Source of the DNA: Xestospongia muta
Taxonomy: Eukaryota > Porifera > Demospongiae > Haplosclerida > Petrosiidae
Length of the DNA stretch: 64,000 nt
NCBI GenBank assembly: GCA_963693285.1
Contig: OY848924.1
Span: 7,302,400-7,366,399 of the forward strand
Direction: 5' to 3'
Below the pieces are notes generated by a model that did not search any database, had not been told where the DNA came from, and was given only the letters and a program-made list of their open reading frames with translations. Below, in pieces: positions 19,468-31,043 of the stretch; the first letter of the stretch is position 1; each line of letters starts with the position of its first letter. A program made the translations under genes and the position numbers.

Positions 19468-22261
19468 ATGATGTCTCCAAGTTTTCTTTTGTTCTCCCTC
19501 TTGTGTTTAGATCTGTCAAGAGTTAACTGTCAATCTAAAATTCTAGTGCACTGTTTGAACAATGCAGTGCAGGATACTTTACAAAACTTAGTACATACTG
19601 CTGACATCGTCGTTTCAGGAAGAGTCCAACAGACAATAGAAGGAGCCTCAAAAGGAACTCAAATTGCCACTGTGTATTACTATTATGCCTATAAATGGAA
19701 TGTAGATGTATTAAACAATAACGGAGTCATCAAAATTTACAATTTCCCCCCTATGCCAACTGTAAACTTGCTTCAAAGCTCAGCCTTGTTTTTCCTTGTG
19801 CAAGAACCAGATGGTATCTTAGCTTTATTGTGCTATTCTGTTTTAACAGCCATAACAATGTCTCGGGTCATTAAAAATGGAGGTGACATTAGCACTAGTG
19901 TGAACATCAATGATTTATTGTTGAGTGTTCTAGACAAAGTGGAGGAAGTAGGTCTAAGTAAGTTTATTATAGAAAGGATGTATATACATGTGTGCAGAGC
20001 AAAATGATAGTAGAGATGATGCATGATTGCAATATTCATGGCTTCATGCTCATAAAATACAAGTGACAATAGATGATATTTATGTACTGTGTGTATATTT
20101 ACTTCTACTAGTCTTCATACTAATAATAATATCATGGGATGTGTATGCACTTCTATCTATTTGTGGTCCACAACATTACTCAATGATAGTACTACGGCAT
20201 TTATTTAACACTATGGATTCATTTCTCAATAGTTTTGAAAATTTATGCTACTGATGTTTTATTTCTCTACAGCAGACAGTCTGAAAAATCTTCAATCAGT
20301 CAGTAAGCATGACTCAGTTATAATTTATTACATCATACTTCCTTTGTTGGAGTGTGAAGTGGTTTTTGTACTGGTAATTAAATTTTATTTAAAATTATTT
20401 TAGACCTCGTTAATAAATAGTATTCCAAATTGTTTTACACTGTAGAGCTTCTACATTATCCTGCATTGGTCAGGCTGTATGTTTTATGTTGGTTCTCACC
20501 ACCCACTGTGGAAACCATGTAGTATCATTGTAATACATAACTCCTTTGAAGTAGAAACCAATAAATGACAGCATGAACATACAGTTGGAACCTATAAATT
20601 GTTCTTAATATAATTATTACTTCCTCTATACAGAGGATTGTGTAATACTCGTCGATCATTTGAAGTTTTTTAATTCAGAATGTTCACGTGAATTATTTTA
20701 TTTTTCAAAATGTGTAGACACTACCGGTGATCCATGTCAAACCCACTCTCCTTGTAGTGCTGTTGGAGGATTTTGTAACTCTCATAATACTAGACCAGGA
20801 GCAAAATTCAGATGTGTTTGCCTTACGGGATATACAGGAGATGGATTTACATGTATAGGTGGGTGGAGCTATAGTCTAGAAAATAAATGCAATATCAGTT
20901 TTAACACCTGGCAACTAATAAAAGACCTATAAGTGTATTTAAAAACAAAAAATATTATAGTTGCCAACAGCCTGGAGGTACTGGTACTATCAAATTATCA
21001 AGTTACATTGTAAAAACAATTGCTTGTTTACATTTACCACATGAAAAGACTAGAACTGATTTTTAATATAGCCAACCTTTCTAATCAAACTATATGTTTT
21101 TATCACCATAGCAGCAGTCAGTCCAGTAAGTTACAGCTGTCATTCAGGTTACATTGTTTATATGATTGCTAAAATCATTAGCCTCTAGTTTTTACAAGGT
21201 GGTATATAAGATTAATATTAAAATCATTTTTAAAGTAAAAGACTCATATATATTTGTATGTATATTATCATAATATTATTTTTATAGAGTTGGTTTCTTC
21301 TAAAAAAAGTAAGCCATGCCCAACTTAATGTGTAAGTTAAACCAGTACACTACTTACTTATGGGATGTAATTTAATTCTTTAGCTATGAACATGGTTGAA
21401 TGAATTCTTAAATTGTCCATCCATCTACACACCTATTTGTCCATCAATCCACCTATTCATCCATTTATACATCCATCTGTCTATCCATTCATCTATCCAA
21501 CCAACTAGGTTGTTCTCAGTGTCACTATGGAGCACTATGCACTAATGATGAACTTCCACAATGTACCTGTGACCAGATACAATGTACCTCTTCTGCCACC
21601 AATCTTGTATGTGGTACTAATGGACAAACTTATAATAGTGTTTGTCATCTGGGTCTAGAGAGCTGTTCTTTACAGGAACCCATTGCACCACTATATAATG
21701 GGCCCTGTCAAGTAGATGGTAAGTAGTGCATTATAATCACCACTGTTACAATTGATCACATGGTCTTTTTGGTTTAGTTATTCTACCTTGTGGTGATCTG
21801 GGAACCCCTTTAATTGTCAATAATACGTTAGTACAGTGCAGTCAATGTCCCCAGGAGCACTTTTGTCACACCACTTCTCTTTACGCAGTTTGTTGTGCAG
21901 TCAATGTCCAAGAAACAACTGTAAGTTTAAGGACATCATGAAATTGAATTGTATGACTTCATCAATTGGCCAAGGCCCTGTGGCCCAACGGATAAGGCGT
22001 CTGACTACGGATCAGAAGATTCCAGGTTCAAATCCTGGCAGGGTCGTTTTTTTATTTTTTGTTGGGCATTACATATCCCTTCTTTCTTTATTTTTTGCCA
22101 GACTCGCCAACTAAGTCCATCTACTGATATTACTATTGGGACCACAATACCTCAGCCAACACCAACAGGACAACCTTTATACAGTGGTGATGGAGGACAA
22201 ACAGGTAGGCCCTTTACTATAAGCTAACTGTGATCTTATGCACTTTTCAGACAATGAATAA
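19468..22261 (+). CDS. Secreted agrin-like protein: NtA-like, EGF and follistatin/Kazal domains
   Basis: Exons join(19468..19957, 20273..20302, 20634..20858, 21509..21718, 21778..21920, 22102..22204, 22251..22261); phases agree and give about 403 residues. Residues 1-21 are a signal peptide. Residues ~25-160 resemble the agrin NtA fold loosely: ADIVVSGRVQQTIEG against ANVVLTGTVEEIL, and ALFFLVQEP against TRIFFVNPAP. An EGF-like module follows (CQTHSPCSAVGGFC...CVCLTGYTGDGFTC), then a FOLN plus Kazal module with CHYGALC, VCGTNGQTYNSVCHL and a final GPCQ. Next is a Cys-rich EB-like segment with HTTSLYAVCC, then a short Thr/Pro-rich tail. NtA followed by Kazal is the agrin N-terminal order. Extra micro-exons between 20859 and 21508 cannot be excluded. 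The NtA assignment is tentative; the EGF and Kazal modules are clear. Confidence 0.72.
21413..21505 (+). repeat. (CATC)n-like tract upstream of the Kazal exon
   Basis: Degenerate ccatccatct units on the coding strand, ending at the actag acceptor of the Kazal exon, where they replace a conventional polypyrimidine tract. Confidence 0.8.
21974..22046 (+). tRNA. tRNA-Arg (anticodon ACG)
   Basis: A 73-base cloverleaf. The acceptor stem ggccctg pairs with cagggtc (one G-U). The anticodon stem tctga/tcaga encloses the loop ctacgga, giving anticodon ACG. The T arm is ccagg-ttcaaat-cctgg, and the A box reads tggcccaacgg. There is no intron and no encoded CCA. It lies in the sense direction inside intron 5 (21921-22101) of the agrin-like gene, so the pol III unit is nested in a pol II gene. 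Confidence 0.95.
22047..22060 (+). terminator. RNA polymerase III T-run terminator
   Basis: Seven T residues, one A, then six T residues follow directly after the tRNA discriminator base. On the host pre-mRNA the same T-rich stretch lies some 40 bases ahead of the gccag acceptor at 22101. Confidence 0.85.
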
Positions 22262-22851
22262 GATGAAAATTGGCCGCTACATAAGAATTAGTCTAAGCTT
22301 AATTATTTATAAACTATTGCAGTAAAGCGAAAAAAGTTGTGTTCTTTATAGGCTATGACATCCAGCTGCTAGTTGAACATAGTTGGTTATGAGGCTTACT
22401 TACTATTATTAGTTCTGTAAACAACACAGGTATAATTATTAGAATGATACATTTTTAAATTAATATATTCAACAGACTAGTGAAATAGATACTCGAAACG
22501 TTTGTATGTCAGTATTTTCCGCTAACTGTTACCTTCTGTTTTACTAAGAGATACCTGTGGAAAAATAGAAGATCTACTTATGCACTAATAATAATATAGT
22601 CTGTACAAAATTGTGTCAACTATTAATAACTGAGTACAGCAGGAAGAGGAGACAAGGTTTTTACTTCCTACATACTGTACATGGTGGTACTAGACTCAGA
22701 TAACATTTGAATGTAAAACAAGATAGAAGTATTGCATGTTAATATTATGAAATTGTTTTATTAGATTCTAGTGGGACTGTAGTTAATGACAACAATACAA
22801 AAATAAAATAAGACTATTTGTTGTCACTGGTCTTAGTTCAATGCCATCCAA
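22262..22851. other. Convergent spacer agrin-like/MICOS10
   Basis: 590 bases containing the 3' ends of two convergent genes. No frame or RNA gene is supported. Confidence 0.55.
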
Positions 22852-23410
22852 TTAACTTACTTGAGTTGGTTGTTTAATTGGTTTGAGATACAAACTACTC
22901 ACTCTCTTAAAATCATGTTGACAATTTGAAATAGCGAAACCGAGACCAAATCCAGTGCCCAATACCAATGGCCAAGGACGACCTGGATGGAGAGGGAGAT
23001 AGAACATGTAAGACTATAGGATATTTAGTTTCAAAGTAATCTCAGACCAAGACATCTAGCAAATGTCAAGGTTCAAGACTAGTTCCAAAGATAATATATA
23101 TACTTAGTTCAAATGGCCTTAAATGATTCAAATTGCCTTACGTTTAAATAGTAAAAGTGAAAAAACACCTCCTATCCCAAATCCCACTCCTGCAGGCATA
23201 GAAAGAAAAGAAAGAAATTACAATGCAATGATATATAAAATTATGCAACATAAAAAATTAAATTAATTGTATATGATTACATTAAAAGCTAAGCATTAAT
23301 CACGAAGTAGTTCAAGTTTTTTTACCTGTCTTTAGGATAGTGTCAGCAACGCACCTATCCCATTTTTCACCAGGTATATCTTCACTGTGTAGCACTCCTT
23401 CATCAGCCAT
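22852..23410 (-). CDS. MICOS10: MICOS complex subunit Mic10
   Basis: Three exons, 23410..23326, 23189..23142, 22982..22852, 87 residues (human 78). Conserved text is EKWDRCVADTILKTGVGFGI (human RKWDRCLADAVVKIGTGFGL), then VFSLLLFKR, WPLVLGTGFGLGFAISNCQ and HDF. The glycine-rich helices GVGFGIGG and GTGFGLGFA are the oligomerisation motifs that bend the inner membrane at crista junctions. The stop is taken at QVS-TAA; a donor-like gtaagt overlaps the last codons, so a further 3' exon is possible but not needed. Confidence 0.95.
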
Positions 23411-23475
23411 TTTATAGACTTAATTATACCTTGTAGGCGTGTCTAGAGTTTAGCTAAAGTCAGCCATTTTATGTT
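23411..23475. promoter_or_regulatory. 65-bp divergent promoter with paired YY1-like motifs
   Basis: The gap between the MICOS10 ATG and the next plus-strand ATG is only 65 bases. The direct repeat cagccattttat occurs twice, at about 23404-23415 (overlapping the MICOS10 start) and 23461-23472. gccatttt is the reverse of AAAATGGC, the YY1-type start-site motif. Function is inferred. Confidence 0.4.
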
Positions 23476-23654
23476 ATGGAAAAACCAGCTAAGCAAGGAA
23501 ATTGGAGGAGGAGTCGTGATTATTTATGTATTCGACACAATGTAACACTTCACTACAAGAAACCTTGTGCAGCAGAAGAATTGGACGTCAACAATATAGC
23601 TGTGTTTCGTTCGAAGAACTCTATATTATTACTACAGCACCGATTCTACTTGAA
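23476..23654 (+). CDS. Candidate 5' coding exon of the PLEKHG5-like gene
   Basis: An open frame from ATG 23476 encodes about 59 residues beginning MEKPAKQGNWRRSRDYLC, with CIRHNVTLHYKKPCAAEELD. It reaches a good donor (gtaagaaatg) at 23655 just before an in-frame TAA. This basic Cys-containing text is weakly like the vertebrate PLEKHG5 N-terminus (ARNVSTRSCPPRTSPAVD). Joining it directly to the next supported exon at 24404, or to 25275, gives a stop at once, so an intermediate exon is missing from my model, or this is a separate 60-residue ORF or an alternative leader. Confidence 0.35.
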
Positions 23655-24403
23655 GTAAGAAATGCAAAATAATTTAACTTTTTGCTACAATAATTATGAG
23701 CACGTATATACGTGTTGCAGTTTAATATTATAATACAGTTTTAAGAAATCCACGAGTATATTATAAATTGTTGTCATTTTTTGAAGTATTAATCAACTTT
23801 AGATGCATAAAAAATTATAGACTCAAAAAATAAGATAATGTTTGTATAGAGACTAGCCAAAAACAAGCTATTGCTTATTTGTAACAAATTGGTTTCCTAC
23901 TATAGCAAGACTGTTGTGTTGATATGCCCCAGTGTTTAAAGCATTTAGTAATGTTTGTATCTAGATAGAACAAAACTAAATATTGTCAGTGTCTCATACA
24001 GTGCTATGTAGCCATATCAAAAATCAAAGAGAAAATTATGTCTGCTTTGAGTAATACAAAAAATATTAGCACGCAATTGTTATAGAACAAAAGTTTGGTT
24101 TGTTACCTAGTTAACACATTTCTTATAGTCCATTCATAATCCCTGATATAGAGAATTATATATATAATTTATTCTCATTTATCACTTTATATTTTACTCA
24201 TGACCAGTTATTTTAAAGATATCACATGTATTCATCATTATAAACACATTTTTTTATTTAATTTACAACTCTTGAATAGTAATAATTGATAGTCTTTAAC
24301 AAATATAATAATAATAATTATAATAATCTTTTGCACATTCTTTTCATCATCCTCTGTGTTAATTAATTACTTGTTAATTGGTTTTGAATTTTTTTCATTA
24401 CAG

Positions 24404-27110
24404 TCTCGGAAATTAACACAAATCATTTTTAGAAAAGCAAATATGGTAAGTGCAAGAATAGTCTGTATTTAATAATTCGTATTTCTTGGTAGTATCATAT
24501 CAATATAGCCAGCCAAAAAATTTAAAGGGTTTAGCATAATTTTTTAATGATTATTATCACAAATTTAGTAGCTAGTCCTCACCTTACACTAATAATAATT
24601 GAACTGCCACCTGGTCAATATAATTAATTTAATTAAGTCACCCACTGATAGAATAGATGATACATGCTGACAAAATATAGCAACACAATTCAATCAAGAA
24701 GACTCACTCCCATCAATATCTGTACATTGATTCTACTCTATACTACTAAGGAAGGTACACAGAAACTACAAACCATATAGAGTATAATTATGACATTGAG
24801 TAATTTCTAAATTTTTCTGTTACTCACAAAATGTTAAGATTGTTATAGACTACCGTTTGTTTAGTTTGGTACATGAAAATATTTGTTAATTGTCATAACA
24901 TGTCTGAGGTAGTCAGTTGATATGAATAACTCATTACTGCCATTTCTTGTGTGAACTAACTTCATGATAATAGATTCTTTATTTCCCTGCAACACATGAT
25001 GAGCACATGATGAGCACGTGATGAGCACTACATGTACACAATATTTAATTGATGGATTAGTTATTTAAGTTACTTATAGAAGACTTATCAGGAGACAGCT
25101 GAACAGCTGTTTAATAGAAACAAGAACTCTTCACAATAAATTAGTTATTAGATTGCCCAGTCAATCAAGAAAAAAATTTACTTTAACTATAGAAAGCATA
25201 TTTTGAAGTTATCCATCATTTCCCAAATATAACTCAACAGTAATGTAGTGAATATTATTTCTTTATTTGGGTAGCCCGGTACTTGGAAATTGAAGAAGAA
25301 GAGGGCTGCTTCGTGTGATCATTCTGTGAAATCATCTAAGAACGACATACAAAGAAGCAAAAGCAATAAAGAAGGTAAGAGAAGAACATATTTACCAGTA
25401 AAGTATTTCCCAACCTGGTCTATTACGATGTGGACATGTACTTTATAATATCTCTGTATAAATCATTAATGTTGTTGTTGCCTAAGCTGTGAGATATTCA
25501 TATTTTTGTTCTTTAGTCTTCACAATACAAAATGGTACAAGGAGAAGGACGACTACAGTATCAGGTGGAAGTAAGTCATCTTGACCTTGTTGTTGATTAA
25601 AAATATTGACATTGTATAGAATTGATGTAAATTTAATTGGTAACCTTGGCGGGACATGGAACTAGTATATATTGTAGTTTGAAGTACTAGCATTACTTAA
25701 GAGCTTTCAATTCACTGGAAGGTACAAAGTTTAGCATAGTTACCGCATAGTTACTGGCAGTACAACATGTGTGACGCCTTTAGTATCTTACGTAGTTTGT
25801 AGTAGAAATAGTTAATGAATATCGTTATCTTATTATGAATATTATTAAGTTGAGTAGATGTAAGTATTCTTGCCTGTCATTAGTGATAAAAGAAATTTTT
25901 GTTAAATTGATCTAAATTTGTACCGACATTCTTTACTAGTTCAATGCATAACATATGATTGTCCAGGTGTTATTAATAATATCCTCTGATGGTTTAGATT
26001 TTAGAAAAAAAACAGTTAAAAGAACTAGATAAGTGTTTTCTTAAGTCTACAATACAATGATAATTGATATATGCTAACCAGCCACTCCGGTAAGTCATTT
26101 TATATCAACTGAAGATTTGACAGCTGGTATTGTCACTCCACTTTAATAGAAACCTTACCTATCATTGTCACTTACTTTGCCTGCATGCCAGACAGAATTA
26201 TATCACACACCTTAAGTTGTAAACTGATTAGAGCTGTGGGTATAATCTAATATGGTCATTATTATAGCAGCTGGTATATTTTTTGAAATAAAATGTATGA
26301 CATATAGAGCTATGAAACACTTCCAAATTATTGACCGTTAGACTAGCTAACAATGGAAGCACCACTTGGTAATGAGCTCAAATTAAAATTTGGAATAACA
26401 ATAAAAATATTAGCATGTATCATGATTCTGTAATCAATAACTATACCATATTATAAATTTATTATTCTAAGGAACATCTTATTATCATCTTATTATATTA
26501 TCTTAATATGCCTATCATAGAATGATGTGTGTACTTGAGAAGTACAGACCTTTGATGTTCTTTTTATCGTGCTATTGTAACAGCTGTCAATAATGTACAT
26601 GTTTGTACAACGTGATATACATGTACATGAAATACAAAATGATCTCGGCATCTAATGATTTTAGATATAATTATTGTAATCACATACATATAAATGCTAC
26701 ATGTAAATATACATGTACATGTAATGTATACATGTAATTTAACATGTATCAATGAGTAAAGGCTAGTTCCTTCTCAGTTACTTGTCTCTCTAGATCTTAA
26801 CCACACAGCTGTTACTAATTTATTGTATTTCTCTATTATATTTGATTGAACTAGTTGTTTAACTTGTACTAGTCACTCTTGTTACAGAATATCCTTTAGA
26901 TCATTTAGTGATTACTGTTTACTGTTTTGTTTGAAAGTCAATCTTTTTAAAATGTCTATTCGTGTTATTCAATGTTTTCTAAACTATTGTTGTAACAGGA
27001 TATATGTTTTATTTGTGTCTCTTTGGTTGCGTTGTGTTACATAATGATTGTTTGTTTTACTCAATGATTGATTTTTTCATTCTGACTCTCTGAGTTCCAA
27101 AAATGCATTA

Positions 27111-27206
<96 letters not shown>

Positions 27207-30200
27207 GGTCCTGCTCGAAGTAAATCTGCAATGGGCTTTAACTCAACAAAAAAAGAGTAGGATGAAAACACAACATGCATCATCATTCTATACATTCATA
27301 TGCATATATAATATATATCTTAAATATCATATGTACATTATCAGTGTAAACACTGTTTTGTGTTCACCCTCCAACTCACTAAATGTGATCTCTGTCATAT
27401 TACTCTACCAATGTCAATTGGTCTTATTGAGTGGTAATTATTAGGGAGGGTATGATATGTTTTGGTACATATAGGGAGTATATCCAGCAGCCTTGTGTCT
27501 CTTTAATGCACCTGTTAATTGTACTGTAAGGATATATGACATAACTGAATGACATACTTGTGATGTAGAGTGTTATGTGTTTTAGGGGTAATGTAATATC
27601 AACTCTACCTGTTAAAATTCAATTTCATATCAGATTCTTCGTATACACTATCAGATAACATGTAATGTCGTAATTATGGTATTATGATAGAGTCTAGAGT
27701 TATGTAGGAATTTAATAAATGATTATAGTAAATGGACTAACATTATATTTTTAACTCTATTATTATTTAATACCATTCTTATATCAGCTCCTTTTAACCT
27801 ATTAGATTTCATAATATAAACGTGCAAAGTAGTGGATTACCCGAAGCACTTTCCTTCTTTGACACTAGCTCAGTTGTCATACAATATTAACTGACTAACC
27901 TTTAACTTTGAAGGAAAGGTTTGCATTAAAGTAGTGGATTACCTGAAACACTTTCCTTCTTTGACACTAGCTCAGTTGTCATACAATATTAACTGAGTAA
28001 CCTTTAACTTTGAAGGAAAGGTTTGCATTAAAGTAGTGGATTACCTGAAACACTTTCCTTCTTTGACACTAGCTCAGTTGTCATACAATATTAACTGAGT
28101 AACCTTTAACTTTGAAGGAAAGGTTTGCATTAAAGTAGTGGATTACCTGAAACACTTTCCTTCTTTGACACTAGCTCAGTTGTCGTACAGTATTAACTGA
28201 CTAACCTTTAACTTTGAAGGAAAGGTTTGCATGGAGCATATGTCAGAGATATCGTGCTAGTTAGCTTGATGTAATTAATGGTTATATGATAGTACAATTT
28301 AAGATTGTTGATCCATCTGTTGATCCATCCATCAATCCATCTGTTGATCCATCCATCTGTTGATCCATCCATCAATCCATCTGTTGATCCATCCATCTGT
28401 TGATCCATCCATCTATCCATTAGATAGTCATACTACAATTAGCTACAGTTAGAATGTAAAAAGACCGTATGTTCAAACATGTGACTTACTTATTTCTTAA
28501 TGATCCATTCACTAGAGAGAATACATTCATTTATTAGTGTTGCATGTTTGCAGCTGGTAGTTGTAGTAAATGCACAATGCTATTAGAATTGTTTTTGTGT
28601 GTAGCTTATTTATTGCATTATTGAATTACGATGTACAGTGTTGCTACATGCCTCCTACTCTCTCTCTCTCTCTCTCATATCAAGGAGTCCAGAACATTTC
28701 TATACATTAGATCGTCATTACATGAGAAGACCTGCCCTCATACAACCTACAGATCAAGAAATATCAACACTCTCTTCAGTAAGTATTCCAGAACATATTC
28801 ATTCATTTTAGTAACCACAATTACATAAACACCATAATATACCAATTATATCTATTAGTTGTGTCAATTCAATGTGTTAGCACATAATAAATACATGGGG
28901 AGTGATCTTTAACCAGAATTTTTTCACACAAGAGTGCTAGTATGTTTACATTATTATCAAATGTTGTCACATCACAAAGCTATATGTGTCATTACATTAC
29001 TAAATCTGTTGACTAAATCACTCCACAATACCTTACATCAACAGTACATGTACTATTGACGAATATAGAGAATTACATTTTCCTGTAATAAGAACCCTGA
29101 TGTCTGACATGATTTACATGTACTCCAAGAAAACACAAGTATTATATAATACATATATAATGATGTAGTCCCTGACAATACATGTACATGTAGTCTCTGA
29201 TAATACATGTACGTGTAGTCTCTGATAATACATGTACATGTAGTCTCTGATAATACATGTACATGTAGTCTCTGATAATACATGTATTGTCAGGGACCAC
29301 ATAATTATATATGTATTATATAATACTTGTGCATTCTTGGAGTACATGTAAATGTATTTTCTGACAATCATGTCAGACATCAGGGTTCTTATTACAGGAA
29401 ACTAATTCTTTGTATTTGTCAATAGTACATATACTGTTGATGTAAGATATTGTGGAGTGATTTGGTCAACAGATTTAGTAATGTAATGACACATATAGCT
29501 TTGTGATGTGATATAATTCCCAGAAATACATGTACATGTAATTGATATTCCAAGCACTAGGAGTACATTAGCAAAAGGGCTATATTCCTCTGATAGGACA
29601 TACCAATCATAACTATAGCAACTTGTACTAATTACACATCATTTCTCTTACACTCCTCTTACAGTGGTTTACATCAAAGCTTATACATGTGTTTGTACAT
29701 AGTTATGCTGTTACTGATGTAATGACTTAAGTTACTGTGTACATATTACCCACATGACAGATTATGTTAGTAATGTGTTTTGACAATTTGGTTGCCATAA
29801 TGACGACATATTATGATGACAATTTAGGCAGTGTATGATGTTTATCTCTGCCTGTCTGTTTGTCTGGGTTGTCGGTATATTGTTGCATAAAATAAGTATA
29901 TTTTATTACTGATAATTATTGTGATTGTTTCTTTTGTATATAGCAATTAACTGGTAACTTCATTATAATTTCACTTGAAGATGGGAACGTATCATTTCGG
30001 AAAACTGTAGCAGTACATGATGATAATACTTTAGAGTCAGTTGAATGGACAAACAATGAATTGATATTATTTAAATTTTTATTAGGAGTATTTTAGTATC
30101 GACATTTTATAAACAAGGATTGAGTCAAGACGATTTTTCACAGTACTCCATTACTGCTACCAGAGGAGGAGTAGAAATCCCTGTTGATTTGAATGAGTCA

Positions 30201-30359
30201 CCAAGACACTATTTAGTAAGTTTGTTTATTGTCTCAGTCTTCCATTCATTCATACATCTACTCACAGACAAGTGTTATTGAACTCAAATTACATGAAGAT
30301 GTTGATCTGATCAACAACAGTGTAAGAAGATTCAATTTTGTGTCTGTACCTTTTACTCA

Positions 30360-30456
<97 letters not shown>

Positions 30457-30981
30457 CTAAATCTCCCAACCAAATGACAGTTCAAAGTTGTTTGGACTTT
30501 TTCAATAAAAATGGACTCAAAGAAATACCATCAGTTGGACGTATCGATGAAGACTCCTATCATCTACCGAGGGTACAACCTCTTGATCCTATAGTATGTG
30601 ATTTATACAAAATTATTCAATAAAGTTACATGTATTCTAATGGCAACAGTTTAGTATATGTATTGATAATATAATTCTTAATAATTATTATTACATAATT
30701 GTTATTTTTATTAATATAATTTGTTAATATTGTCACAATTTATTTTTATAGGAGAGAAGCTGGGAGGAACTACCTATTGATCCACACCTGAAGAAAGTAC
30801 ATTGTACAATGAAATGTCTGACTCATTAGTCTTCTTTCTTTTTTATTTCACTCTAGTCTCTCAGTTCAGTTGAATTAGCTCAACAGCAAACAATATGGGA
30901 GCTGATTTCTACGGAACATTCTTTTCTTAGACAGTTGGAAACTATTATTAATGTGAGTTGATTGAAGTGTTCTCTTTGCTT

Positions 30982-31043
<62 letters not shown>

